The notes beneath the pieces are model-generated. The model did not search any database. It saw only the letters and a list, made by a program, of their open reading frames with translations, and was not told the origin of the DNA. Source: Thermothielavioides terrestris NRRL 8126 (lineage: Eukaryota; Ascomycota; Sordariomycetes; Sordariales; Chaetomiaceae). From it: a stretch of DNA of 64,000 nt. The DNA is taken from the NCBI RefSeq assembly GCF_000226115.1, contig NC_016461.1, forward strand, positions 2,480,001 through 2,544,000, given 5' to 3'. Both the position numbers and the translations under genes were made by a program. Numbering within the stretch: the stretch's first letter is position 1; every line of letters begins with the position of its first letter. This document shows, piece by piece, positions 37,201 through 49,500 of the stretch.

Positions 37201-37674
37201 CGGGCCTGCTACAGCTCCTTCCTGATGGCGTCGCCGCGGCTGATGGAGCCCGTGTACTCGGTCTCGATGACGGGCCCGCAGGACTCGGTCAGCACGGTGT
37301 ACAACATCCTGGCGCGGCGGCGCGGCCACGTGCTGTCGGACGGCCCGATCGCGGGCACGCCGCTGTACCGCGTCAGCGGCCTGCTGCCCGTCATCGACTC
37401 GTTCGGCTTCGAGACGGACCTGCGCATCAACACGCCCGGCCGCGCCATGGTCAGCCTCGTCTTCGACCGCTGGAGCATCGTGCCCGGCGACCCGCTCGAC
37501 AGGGACATGGTCACCCGCCCGCTGCAGATGGCCGCCCCGCTGGCCACCGCCAGGGACTTTGTCCTCAAGACCCGCAGGCGGAAGGGCCTGAGCGAGGACG
37601 TCACCGTCGCCAAGTTCTTGGAGCCCGAGTTCTACCAGAGCTTGATCGAGTCGGGTACTCTGGAGGGGCTGTGA
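34235..37674 (+). CDS. SNU114: U5 snRNP GTPase Snu114 (EF-2-like)
   Basis: Exons 34235-34397, 34475-35626, 35675-36666, 36791-36878 and 37109-37674 give 986 aa. The acidic N-terminal extension ([16 protein letters not shown]) is the mark of Snu114 rather than ribosomal EF-2. GTPase motifs: [13 protein letters not shown] (P-loop), RGLSIK (switch I), DTPGHVDF (G3) and NKMDR (G4). EF-2-like domains II-V follow, with the C-terminal domain IV/V in the last exon ([24 protein letters not shown]). Snu114 controls Brr2 helicase and spliceosome activation and disassembly. PRP4 is the other tri-snRNP gene in this window. Intron phases all agree, and the 124- and 230-nt introns at the 3' end are the longest here outside ATP14. 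Confidence 0.94.
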
Positions 37675-40355
37675 GGGCCTTTGGCTTCTTCTTCTTCTCT
37701 CCTTCCTCTTTCTGTTTCTCTCTCCTCTGCGTACGCCCCGCGTGGGTGAGCTCGATCCGGGCGTTGGGCGTTCCGGGACTGGCAGGTCGTAGATGTTCAA
37801 TGCGACTTGTTTGCCCTGCATGTTGGGGGTTTGGTGATATATCAGAATGTGGGAGGCGGGCATCCTATGTGATCCACAATAAATATCCACACGGCGGTTC
37901 CCAAGATGGTTGGGATATTGCTTCGACATTTGCTGTCACTCGTCCCTGCTGACAGGGGACAGGGGACTAGGATGAAGGTGGTCGTTCACCGTCGTTGGTT
38001 CTGCGCGTGGAGTTGGGAATAGTGCAACCAGCTTGGCGATCGCTTCCAGTGGGCATATCTGTGGCAGCCCTCCGGTGTTCAGTCTTCTGTCGGCCTCCGA
38101 ATCGTCCCAGCCCGTTGGCTGGCTGGCTGGCCAAGCATGCGTACGGCCGGTGATAGAGGAGGGGAGTGGGAGCTTCGCGTATTTCCCGGGGGGGTTTTGC
38201 TTCATGACGCGCAACTGGCACATTACCACACACCGCACCGCACCACACACCAACGAAGCGCTTCTTTTTTTTTCTCTGTCGACGCCACTGCTACGCGGTG
38301 CCGTCGTGCGTCCCAGATTCAGAGCGGAGAGCTGGCTGCATGTCTCACAGAACAAGGCAGGCACAGTTGTGGATGCTTGGATTATCCCCATTTATATGTA
38401 AGGAACTTTGACGGGCCTGGCGTGTCGTCGATTGGGGTTTGAGTTACATCAGATGCAGGCACAGTTGTTGGTGTGTTAGTCCTTTCCTCCTCCCCTATTA
38501 GGCTGGGCAAGGGAACGGAGGGTTGTGCTCCGCAGAGGATTTTGTCATTTTTCACATGCTGCTTTCTCTGTACTTGAAAGTCCGGTTGCAGATACTGTCG
38601 TAGCTATTCTGGTACGCAGAGAGAGAGGTGTTGGTGAGTCGTGTCGGCGTTCTCTTTTCCTGTCTTTGTGCCACCTCGAAGCCGTCCTTGGAACGGCTCC
38701 AGGTCTAACAGGGCGAGTTGGGCAGACGGTCCGGGCAGTCCCTGCTTGGGATGACTCTAGAGATATTCGCAGCGTATATCGGGCCACCGATAGTTAGACT
38801 CGCTCAAAGGCGTTCAATACACTAGATGGACCCGTTCCACGCCGTTGTCTCCATGCAAGGGGCAGCGAGGGGTTTGCTACACGTACATCCTGTTATCCGC
38901 ACATAGCGATCCACGTGCCGATCTTGACCGCCCTTGCAAACCCCCATCGTCAACGGATCCTGGAGGTGCAGTGTAGCCTGGCCCATTGTTTCGTTAGCGT
39001 AGCTAGGTACTGTAGTTTATCTTCTGCATGTTCGAGAAGGTCGCTGCGGCACACGCGAGTGGACACCAGGGAGAGGCTGCAAGACAGCAAACCATGCCCA
39101 ATGTCTTGCAGCGGATTGTGACCTCTCTTCAAATCTGACACCGGAATAAGCCCGCTCTCCAGGACCAGCCATCCGGCGATATCCGCCCGGGTCAGATGCG
39201 TGGAAGCCACAGCCGAAGCTGTGCCGACCGTTGGATCCGGGGAAATGGCGCGCATATGATGCAACGGAGTGGCCGATCAATCGGGACTGCCGGCTTTCGG
39301 TTGGTTGCTATCCATAACTACCTAGTAGGTATCGACAAGGCATGAAAACGCATTTTCGAAGCTGGGAGATCGGCATAACTATCGGCATAACTCTCCGCCC
39401 CCAATGGCAAGTGGTATACGCGTGTACACTACGCCTGGAAAAGGGGCGGAAGCATCGAAACAGCACGGTGCAATGCATGGTAGGTAGGGCCCCGAGCCTG
39501 CGTCATGGGAGGTGGGAGAGGTGGGAGAGGTGAGAGACAGTACCCCGTAGTGTATAAGGTACATACACTCGCAATGCTTTCTGCTTGGGCAGCGCGAGAA
39601 AGAGGTGTCTCATCACCGGGAACACGTGTACGGACCTAAATATATTTGCTTGCCGCCTTGAGCACACCAAGAAAGTTATTGCTGGGCCGAGTTTGAAGGG
39701 GTGGGTGGGCCTGCCCAGCCTCGGACTTGGGAGAGCGAGTTCAACTGCCTCGTTAAAGCACTGCGTGGGTGGGAACCGGGGAGTCGTCACGCATGGCCCT
39801 GGGTACTAGTGTAACTCGTTTTCCCTGCTACAGAGATAAAGTATTCCGTTAGACGCGAGTTGACGCGAGAACCGTGCGGAATAGTTACAGCGAAGTTGTG
39901 TAGTCTCAGTTCAACGGTCGAGTATGTACTTACGCAGTACGCACCTATGCACATGCATGCGACGGGGCGGAGCGTGACAGGAAGTTACACGGTGCAAGCT
40001 GCAAGATTTCTTGGTCCTGTTCCCTGCTGCGCATGCAAGGCCCAGAGCACCGGGAACCGCCGCGGATGGGCGGAGGTGCATCAGCCTGTTCGCACCGAAG
40101 TTGTCCCGCCAATCGCGCAGGGGACCAGCTTAACCGAGCTGCTGCTCCTACGGCGCCTTCACTTCACATGTGCCTTGCCCTGGAATCGTTGGCTTTTTTG
40201 AGCTGATCTGGGACCATGCAACAACCAACGCAAGTGCACCAGGGGTACACTTGTGTGGAAACGCCACATGACGCGTCACGCGATGTGAGTGGGCTCCTCA
40301 TCCTTGCCATTCGGCTCTTCCCTTGTCGCCATCGAAGGTCTGGCCGACGCGCCAC
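37675..40355. other. Gene-poor 2.7-kb convergent region
   Basis: Between SNU114 and CIA2. No conserved protein seen. It contains a GGTGGGAGAG duplication (about 39511-39530), GTATTCCGTT at 39841-39850 and scattered TACGTAC/GTACAC motifs. Confidence 0.5.
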
Positions 40356-41007
40356 TCACACGCATGTCTCGAGCATCTTGTCCACCATGCGCCGAAGGGT
40401 GTCGTTTTCCAGAGCGGCGGCAACCCTCTCCTTGTCGCCTAGCTGCTTGTTGACCTGGTCGTCCTGGGCGTGGGAGCCGACCTTCATCCTCACATCCACC
40501 CGGTAGTTGGGTGGCAGAGTCTGCTCCAGCCTGCACCGCACCGCAAGACCGATGACGGTTGCAAGAGAGCAGTGGTTGATGGTGGGCGTGAGCTCCACCA
40601 GAACGGTGACAAGGGAATCCGAGCCCGGAAGCTCGACGGGCGAGGGGCTCAAGTGGATGTCTGGGAGGTTCACGACCGACAACTGGCCCAGCGTGTGCGG
40701 ATGCTCAGGGTCCGAGATGGTAGAGATAAGATCTGTGCGGACGTTAGCTAAGAGGTTACGGGTTGAAGCGGGTTGAAGAATGGCACCGCTCACCATAAAT
40801 ATCCTGCTCATCCATGGGCTCCTCTCTGTAGTCGTCCTCCTCGTCCGACGACAGGCCAGAGCCATAGGGCCAGGCGTGTTTAGGATAGACGATGCTATCG
40901 CATTTGGAGTCGGGCCCTTGTCTGGGGGCTGCACCCTTTCGGCTCCTTCTGGGGAGCTGCGAGACGCTCAAAATTGTGGGGTTGGCGTTGTCCAAGTCTC
41001 TCTCCAT
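40356..41007 (-). CDS. CIA2: Cytosolic Fe-S assembly factor Cia2 (MIP18/FAM96 family)
   Basis: Exons 40794-41007 and 40356-40732 give 196 aa. Start MERDLDNANPTILSV. A disordered acidic N-terminus (SSDEEDDYREEPMDEQDIY) leads to the MIP18/DUF59 domain: DLISTISDPEHPHTLGQLSV, VELTPTINHCSLATVIGL with the conserved reactive Cys, and VNKQLGDKERVAAALEN. Cia2 works with Cia1 and Met18 to deliver iron-sulfur clusters to cytosolic and nuclear proteins such as DNA polymerases and helicases. It is the terminal gene before the 4.4-kb gene-poor stretch. Confidence 0.93.
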
Positions 41008-41275
41008 CTTCCACTTTCGCTGGTGCGTTGTGGACGCTGCGGGATCGGCCCGTCACGCACGCCTGTGCTACTGGGGATCTGATGTACCGGTTTTGGGTTT
41101 CCGGCTCAAAATGCAAGAGGACGATTCGTCGATGAAAGGTTTCATTCAGAGCGCTGGCGATGATGAGTTGCCACTTTCCCGTCTGACCGGAGGGGCTGCT
41201 GTGACTGGCCTGCTTACTAACAAACTACTCATCGTACAAGGGTGCCCCACTTCCCGCAGCGGCTGGACCCAGCCG

Positions 41276-41665
41276 GTAGACGTTAAAGAGGTCCCGCCAA
41301 GACTAATTTCGGCCAATTGTCGGCAATGTTTTTACAACGTTTTTACGCAACCCCGATCGCCAAGGCGTTTACACTATCGCTAAGCGATTAGTTCGCTAAG
41401 GGTACAGAGGGCGGCGCTAACCCCCCGTTGGTTAGGGTTTAGGTTAAGGTTAGGATATGGATTAAGGCTATAATACGGGTTAACTTCGTTTTCTTTTTTT
41501 TTGATTTGGTTGAGGTTTCGCGAAGTTGTTGCTACGAGTCTTTACGATTCTTCGTTGTTGATATTGCTCGAAGTCGTCGCGGCCCCGCTCACCCCGTGGC
41601 GATTGTAAATACTTGTAAGCGGCAGTCTCCGAAACTAGTCTTGGCGGGACCTCTTTAACGACGAC
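41276..41665. mobile_element. Short inverted-repeat element (MITE-like), 390 bp
   Basis: Left arm 41276-41312 and right arm 41629-41665 are inverted copies, about 34 of 37 matching, with core AAAGAGGTCCCGCCAAGACT. The interior is richer in A/T than its flanks, has no long frame, and includes telomere-like GGTTAGGGTTTAGG (41430-41454). No transposase is present, so it would be non-autonomous. I did not find a convincing target-site duplication, so exact ends are uncertain. Confidence 0.55.
41430..41454 (+). repeat. Interstitial telomere-like repeats
   Basis: Degenerate TTAGGG units (GGTTAGGGTTTAGGTTAAGG) inside the inverted-repeat element. Fungal telomeres are TTAGGG arrays. Confidence 0.6.
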
Positions 41666-44307
41666 CAGGCAGCCGGCCCCGCTCTCCCCGACAAGAAAAG
41701 GCAACCCGGCATCAATCCCCTCGGCTCGGTGAACCCGTCCAGTTTCCATGATCGCGATACATCTTTTCCTTTGCGGTCTTTCTCATTAAGACTTTGAACG
41801 GTAGCCGTCTACCTCCACACAGCATCGACAGTAATTTGGTCAACTTGACATAACATTATTTACATACACTACACCTGTGGCGTGCTAGCTAACGTAGGAT
41901 ATCTGAAGAAGACGCCGAAAGTGCGGTGTGGGGCTTCCATGCGTGGAATCCACAGAACCGCAGCCGAGCCGGAGTGACAGCCGTGCTGGCGCTTTCCATG
42001 GTTCCCGTCGGGTCCAGCCATCCCCACGTTTCCAGACAAGGCGGCAGGGACGCATCGCCTCTCGGACTTGTTTCTACAATAGGCCTGGGCGTTGCCATGA
42101 GGAAAGCAAAAAGAGACCTCAGATCCGTGATCTCCAACCTTAGATCTCCATCGCATGGCGGAAAGCAGCCTTGTGCCTGCATCTGCCGTTACGGCGGGTC
42201 TCATCAGCTGTGGAGGTATCCGTTGGGCCGTTGCTGTGGTGTTGCGAGTGGAGTGTGCTCTGTAGTGTAGTGTAGCCTTCCCATCCACTTTTCTCTTTGG
42301 GCAAGTGTTTCACGACCCTTAAAAGATCGCCAGCTCCAAGGTTCATAGCAGCCGAGTGGGAACCAGGCTCTTCAGAGAAACACAACCACCGCGACGGCCT
42401 TGCACCTTCTTCCAACAGCACGTAGAGACTCGGCACATCGCGGAAGGTTCCTTGTCGGATACTACCTGCCTGATGTAATCTGTCGGTCGATCCGCGGCGT
42501 TTCTCTCGGCAATCCCGCTTGGTAGCAACTGCCTTTTTGTCCCCGACTTTTACTCTTCCCCAACTCAGACGGCGCTACCGACAGACACAAAGCTATGCCA
42601 ATGATGGTGGCGGAACAGCCAACGCCGCCAGTCCCTCGGCATCCTGCGGCAATCAGATTCGGAGAACTCCAATGACCCCACTTCAACAAATGGCTGGAGC
42701 ATGTGACAGTGAGGAGATGGATCGACATTGCGACTTTCTCTGCTGCTCCTCAGAGAGACACTCCTCGCAAGGTCGATTGTTACCTACATACTGCGTTGGT
42801 TGTCGAACTGGGGGCGATGTCACTTTCCAGACTTGCGTTTGGCCGCATGCAAGCTGTCGGTGCAGCGCGATGCGCCTCCTGAGTACCCTGTAATACACTC
42901 AGCGCGGAAGAGTCCGGGATTGCGCTCTTTGGAATGCGGAATCGATCCACCCAAGACCATTTTTTCGGCCAAACCGAGCTGCCGATCCCAGAAGGCGCCG
43001 GCGCTCCTTGCAGATGCCGGGCTTTCACCGCAAACGGGCGCGCGGCGTGCCAGGGGATGCAGGAAGGAGCCTACCGGTGTCACCATCTCAGTCCGTCCGT
43101 GGTGTAACGCAGTGTATTACGGGGTAGTTATTGTGATGTACGGAATCCATCCGTACGGAGAACCGCAAGGAAACTTACTGCGAACCCCACACCTGCGTAT
43201 TATCCAACATCGCAACATCGCAATATCGCCCTGATGGAAATGGACGGTTCCCAAAGCTGGCGTTTGAGCTCGAATATTCTCTGTCCACTGAGTACAGGTC
43301 TCCTGCGCTTCCGGCTTTCGTTGACGCGGCGTTTGAGAACACTGACCTAGTGTTTCAGCCCACAGAGCGGCGCCGCGGGAAAGCGCGACAGACTAGGCAT
43401 GGGACTTATCCCCCTTGCGAGAGATTTACACTACTGCGGTAGGTGCTTCGGCTTTTCCCCCGCAGCTTCCTTGGGGTTCAGAAGGGTGAATTCGAGATTA
43501 GCGTTTTCCGAGTACTCGACATTGGCCTTTTTCTGGTTACATCTTCGACGCAACGCTACGGTGCAGGGGTATCAAGGAAAGCCTGCAGCAGCATGGCGCA
43601 GGAATTGGCAGCTTCAGCGGGCTTCCACAGGCTTCAGCATCTCCCAGACGGGCGGGTGAAGCCGTGGTCCAGCTTCGAGCCACGCAGCTTGCTAGTCTGG
43701 AACTCCAGGCCCGATTCCTACGAGGGACCGCTGAAGGGGAGGGGCTGTTCCTCACGTCACTGCGCACCCTGCTGAGGCACGCTGCGATGCCATCGTTCGA
43801 CATGCCGCGTGCATTGCCCCCGGCTCGCCACCCAGTCACCGCGCAGCGCATGTCCCATGGAAACCACCCACTGTACATACCGCGTACTGCCTACTCCCGA
43901 GGTACGGAGACTCTCCCGCTGCTGACGATCCGCCGTATGCTGTCACTGCACGGTAACTATCACAGCGCAAATATGCGGCAGAGCGGCAGCTTGGCGGGGA
44001 CTTGTCCCGAGCCATCCTGACAAGGGTGTCGTTCTGGAATTCGGAAGGACCACGGTGGTTGAGATTTCTCGGCGAAGACGGTGGGAAACAACAATAAGGG
44101 GATGGCCATCCGACAGAAGAGGCGCTGCCGAAAGGATGATTCGGGCCGCGCAGGAATGGCTATCTGCCATGCGTGCCAAGTTGGTGAAGGAAGCTTTCTA
44201 CTTGGATCCAACGCCGCCCCGAGGAACAGGACCGCCGCCCAGAGAAGCCGCCCGGGAGGTCGGCGGCCAGGCGGCTCCTTGATCCCACCAGACCCCCTCC
44301 ACCCCCC

Positions 44308-44324
44308 CCCCCCCCACCCCACCC
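44308..44324. repeat. Poly-C tract
   Basis: A run of about 15 C within a C-rich stretch in non-coding DNA. Confidence 0.75.
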
Positions 44325-45428
44325 CTCCACAACCCCTGGTAAACTCCCCACCCCCCCTGTCGCTGGCAAGCACAGCACTGACAGCCTCTTCAATTGATGT
44401 GCGTTACCTTCACAAGGGAGTTGCTGCATAGCGCAATCGACTTGAACCGAGTCCCAAACCTTCCCCACCATCGATCCCGTTTGGAAATGACCACCACCCC
44501 TTGGATGTCTACCCGCCGCCTGATCTATTGTGGACATTCATAGTACTCAGTAAGCTTGCGTGCTAACCACCTACCTACTTCGCCAACGGGACACGCCTGT
44601 CTATGCGACTCCGCCGGTGCCGCGCCAATGCGAGAGGGCTACGCGTAGCAACTTTGTCAAGACTCCTCCTGGAAGACGCGCACATCTCAGTCTCCCTCCA
44701 GATAGCAGACGCCAACCGCGAGCCGCCGCAGCTGCAGCCAAGGCCAAACGTGGATAAAAGATTTCGGTAATTCGCGGGCCTTCCGGAACTCTTAAGTCTT
44801 GTCGCCACAAGAACGCCTGCTTGAGCTAAAGTCAGCCACCTGCTCGCCGTTCTCCTAGGTTGCTTGTTGGCGCGCCGCGTGTACATAAATATATATATCA
44901 TCGGCGACCGCCCCCCACCGACTCCCGCAGTCATCGCGCAGACGCACCAAACCGGTCTCCATCAACAGACTGAGCTGTCAGAGCGCTGCCGGCCTTTGGG
45001 TATCCGTGCTTAATAGTTTCTGATCGATCAGACGGCGCCGGGTCGCCCGGAGCAGGGTTGCCCCTACGTCAATCTGCAGCCCCTAGACCACTCGCATTCC
45101 TAGGTCGCCCTCACAAGCCGGGGGGAGAGATCCAGCCTGGCTACGCGCTGGCTAAAACTCGCTTGCGCAGTTCCCCCTAGGCCCTGTCCCACTGGCCGAC
45201 TTCCTCGGCGCCAGCTCCGCATCGTTCGACGAGAACGAGAGCGGCCACCTCTCGCTGCGCGCGCCGACGTCCTCGCCGTCGGAGAGGGGACGTGCGATAG
45301 CAACCCAGAGCCCGCCGAATCCGAAATTGATCATTGACCTGGCCTGGATGTCGGGTCATCTCTAGCTTCCGTCTGGTGTCCAGCAGCGCCGCCCGGAGCA
45401 TCCGTCTGGACAAGCCGCCGCCATCGCC

Positions 45429-48400
45429 ATGTCCAATGACCCGGCCGCACGCCGGCTGCTCCCCCAGACCTCGCAGATGGGCTCTTTCTCGTTCGCGCCG
45501 TCAGCCTACCCGCAGCAGCCGCGGGAAACGCAGAAAAGTGCGCCGGCCGTCCAGCCCTCCTCCCTTTCCGGTCCCTGAATCCTTCCGTTCTGACCGGGTT
45601 TTGCTGCTTAGACTATGTCTTCGTCGACGAGCACAACCGGCACAAGCGGTTAAAGGGTATGCGTCTTTGCCGTATGCTTGGTTCCTCTGAATAGCAAGAA
45701 GGCTGATCACGGCGCGCAGTGATGAGAGCTTGTGAGGGTTGCCGAAGGAGGAAGATCAAATGCGATGCAGCAACGACCAACACCTGGCCCTGCTCGGCGT
45801 GCATCCGGCTAAAGCTGCACTGCGTCCGTCCGAACGGGCTCGACAGCGGCGATTCGCAAGTCTACGAGCCATCACAACCTCAGTTCGAGGCTGCGCAGAT
45901 CCCGGACAGCTTCAGACAGCAACTGCCCCTCCAGGACCAACAGCTTCTCGCCCACGCGCCCAAGCAGGGCGCGCTTTATCCGCCCCAGACATCCTACCAG
46001 GACGCCGCGGGCCTCTACCATTCGGTCCAGTACACGGAGTCTCAGCCCGTGCCGCACGAGCTCCAGTATGCACCCGTACCTCATCAGCCCGTCGGTGTCG
46101 TCGACCAGCACTACACGACGCAGACCAGCGCGTTTCCGACCCCTCCGCTGCAACATGCTCCTCAACCAGATTCTCCCGAAGACACATTCCAGTCCGAGTA
46201 CGCTCAGCAGGACCTGGCGGACCTGCTGGGCTCTCTGAAAGTCGACGAGGCGGGCACAGCGCCCTATCTCAACAGCAAAATGCGACACCTCAGGGAGGAA
46301 GAGCCGGCCGTGGAAGATGGAGACGAATACAAGACGCTGCTTCCGCCTCTCACGACGGGGCCCGGGCTCAAGATCCGCATCCCGCCCGAGCTGATGCCCG
46401 ACGACGACACGGTCCTTCATTATCTCGATCTGTACTTCGTCAATGCCCACCCTTACGTGCCCGTCCTGGACAAGAACTACTTCTACCACCAATGGCACAA
46501 CAACAGGGAGTCCATCTCCCCGCTCCTCCTCGAGGCCATCTTCGCCATTGCCGGCCGGCTCGCGGACGAGCCTGCGCAGGGCCAGCAATGGCTAGCACTG
46601 GCAACTCGTATGGCTCCTCTCGGCGCGAACCTCGGCCGCCTGGTTTCCGGACATACTGACATTCTCTGCAGGACATGCCGACTCGTTCATGGACGTGCCG
46701 CGGCTGAGCACGCTCCAGGCACTCATGATACTCCTGAAGGCGAGGGAGTCCGCGCCGAAGAAGGGCTACTACTACCGGTCGTGGATGAGCATTGTGCAGT
46801 GCGTCCAACTGGCCAAGGATTTGGGGCTCGACGAGCACTTCGCCGATCACCAGGCCGGCAGGTCCTGCAATGGGAGCCAGGCGGAGTGCGCCTTGAAGAC
46901 GCGCATCTGGCAGACCTTATTTGTCGTCGAGTTAATGATCGGCTCTCCACAAGGTAAATATGCCTCCCTCCTGCGGGACACAAAGGGGAGAAGGGGAAAA
47001 GTCAGACAGATGCTCACCAAGTGCCGCAGGCCGAACCGACTTTCAGATCGAAGAATCGTCGGTCGACTTCAGCATTCCGAGACCGCCACCGAACGGCGAC
47101 GACTCCGAGTACCTGGTGTCCCGCAACTTCGCCTATCTTGCGCTGGCCGTCCGCCCTGTCGGCCGGATGGCGAGGACGTACGGGCGGCTGAAGAGGAGCA
47201 AGGATTGGGGTATCGACCCCGAGTTTGTCCAGCTGGATCCGTCTCTCACCCCGTGGCTGGCGGGGCTCCCGCCGGACTTGACCATCAGCTATCCGGCCGA
47301 CGGGTCGCCCCCGTGGCTGCCCTCCCCCTTCGTCGGCAACCTCCACTCATATTACTACCTAACCATCATCTTGTACAACAGGCCACAGCTGGCGGTTCTG
47401 TCGCCGTCGGCACCGGGGGGCCAATGGAAACGGCACATGCTGGTGTCCTACAACGCGGCCAAGATACTCTGCAGGCTACAGGAGGCCGTGATGGGCCAGT
47501 TCGGACTCAAAGGGCTCCAGTGCATGCAGCGGGGGATCAACTTCACCATCTATGTGGTGCTTGGCTGCATCGTGCTGCACCTGGTGTGTGAATTTTCCCG
47601 AAAGCAGGAGAGTAACTATTCCCTTTGCATGCTGACTTGTCATGTTCACCTCTCCTAGGTCGCGATAACGTCGCCGGATCCGGACCTGAACGCGGAGGCG
47701 CGGGACTACTTCACGCGCCACATGAGGATTCTGGAGAAGTGCATGAGCGCGTGGCCTATGCCCGACATGCAGAAGCAGGTCGACTCGGTGCGCGAGGCCT
47801 TCTCGGCCGACACCCGGAAGCCGTTTGTGCTGAAGCCGACGTTCCCCTACGGCAGCCCGCACTCGGCCACGCACCCCAGCCCGCCCGGCATGCCGCACTC
47901 GCAAGTTAGTTACACCACTGCCACTGCCACTGCCACCACAACCAATGCCCACCACCACCCCCTGACTCCCGTCTCGGTCGGACCCCCGGACAGCAAGAGT
48001 GTCTCGCCCGTCGTCCCCGCGCTAACCACGATGGCTCCCGGTGCCGCATCTCAGGCGTCTTCGGGTGTGGCACAGACGCTCCCGCTGGCCGAGGCGCCGC
48101 CAGCCTGGAACCCGTCGCGCATCTTCGAGTATGTTCCTCCCATTTATATGTATCTAACCAACCCAATTTCTACATCCAGCGCGACTAACTAATCCGCCTT
48201 TTCCTTTCCCCCCCATCAGCCAATGGAACATCTCCTTCGGCGGCCCGCCCATCCTCCAGCCCTCCCCGCCCACCGCAAACGCCGTCACGCTCCAGGACAT
48301 CCACCAACTCCCACACCCGCACCACCCCCACCAACACCAGCACCATCAACAGGCAATGCAAGGCCAGCTCCGCGCGGCCGCCGCCGCGCATGCGCAGGCG

Positions 48401-48661
48401 CAGGCGCAGTACGCAGCCGCCGTTGCCGCCGCCACCAGTGCCGGTGCCAGTGCCGGTGTGCCTGTCCAGCAACAACAACAACAACCACAGCAACAACAGC
48501 CACAACAGCACTCGTTTGTCACGCCGGCCATGTGGCAGGAGTCGGTCGCCAGCGTGTACGAGAACGGGCTCAAGCGGGGGTGGGACTGGGATGGCGGGCA
48601 GACGACGGCTGGTGGGCAGGGCGGGCAGGGGGTTGGGGTGGGGGTTGGGCAGAGGGGGTGA
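45429..48661 (+). CDS. Zn(II)2Cys6 fungal transcription factor with fungal_trans domain
   Basis: Seven exons: 45429-45537, 45612-45656, 45720-46607, 46672-46953, 47030-47583, 47659-48128 and 48220-48661, giving 929 aa. The 45-nt exon 2 joins cleanly to give TQKNYVFVDEHNRHKRLK, directly before the binuclear cluster MRACEGCRRRKIKC with CSACIRLKLHC. A Gln/Pro-rich region (about 90-215) follows. The fungal_trans domain (about 250-600) includes HYLDLYFVNAHPYVPVLDK, EAIFAIAGRLADEP and the long middle region to IVLHL. The C-terminal tail is His-, Ala- and Gln-rich, built on CAG/CAA runs. Zn2Cys6 factors bind CGG half-sites and regulate metabolism or development. I do not assign an ortholog with confidence. 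Six intron phases all agree. Confidence 0.85.
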
Positions 48662-48834
48662 AGAGACTTTGAATCTGATGAGTAAAGGGAGGGAGCGGGA
48701 CTAAGCTGGAGGGTGGGCTGAGTGTGGCCACCCAGTCTTCCCTCTTACTCTTTTGGTTGCGGTGGTATGACTATTTCCGGTTGTGGTGGTATGATGATGA
48801 TGATGACTTGTGCGCTCGCTCGCTCGTTCGTTCT

Positions 48835-48872
<38 letters not shown>

Positions 48873-49500
48873 TTCTTTGCGTTCTGAATTCGGCCGGGTT
48901 CTTTCTTTTGGGGGTGGGAGGGGGATGAGGGGGTTCATTGGAGAGGGAGGTTGGGATCCGCGGTCGCCGACCGGCCACACGCGGCTTGGAACGTGGGCGC
49001 GGACGGGTGAGTATACGAAACTATACCGTAACTATCGCATCTGGCGTGGTGTCCCGGACGATGGAGGCTCGGTTGCTTAGGTTCCAGGGCTTTTTTTTTG
49101 CTGGCACGGCGGTTAACTATCTAGGACGGTCAACGGCGTTTGTGGGGGTGTTGGCTGGCTGGGAGCAGGCAAAAGCTGGGATGGGGAATCCGTTTTTTTC
49201 TTGGGTTGCTGCTAGGTACTGATGTATGAGCGGACGGCGGACGGCGGGGTTTCAGTTTAATGCTGTATTAGTAGTAGGTAGTAGTAGTGGGCGGCATGGG
49301 GTTTCCCAGGGAAGCGTGGAGCTTCATCGGCTTCAGCATGGATGTCTAAAAGAGATATTTGCTCTGGCCGAGAAAAACAGCTGTGGACCAGGGAGCCTAC
49401 GAGGGAAACGAAAACGGGATTGTCAAAGCCGGTTATCGTACAGGTATTGTAGCAATGCATCTGCACCGACCGATCGAGCGACTGTGCATCCCCTAGGGGC
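48662..49500. other. Convergent 3' region with CTGG microsatellite
   Basis: 839 bp between the Zn2Cys6 gene and the TMEM70/186-like gene. Carries the CTGG repeat and a T-rich run. No gene seen. Confidence 0.5.
48836..48872. repeat. CTGG tetranucleotide microsatellite
   Basis: About nine tandem CTGG units in the 3' flank. Confidence 0.85.

Larger units (their letters stand above)
41008..45428. other. 4.4-kb gene-poor region with a 390-bp inverted-repeat element
   Basis: Contains the inverted-repeat element (41276-41665), a TACGGAAT motif near 43138, a poly-C tract (44308-44324) and a TATA-like ATAAATATATATA (44886-44898) about 530 bp before the Zn2Cys6 gene. Frames up to about 168 codons lack domain or splice support. 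It acts as the upstream region of both flanking genes. Confidence 0.5.

Noticed and set aside
42728..43234. 168-codon plus-strand frame in the gene-poor region
   Set aside because: Low-information composition, overlapped by frames on both strands, no recognisable motif.
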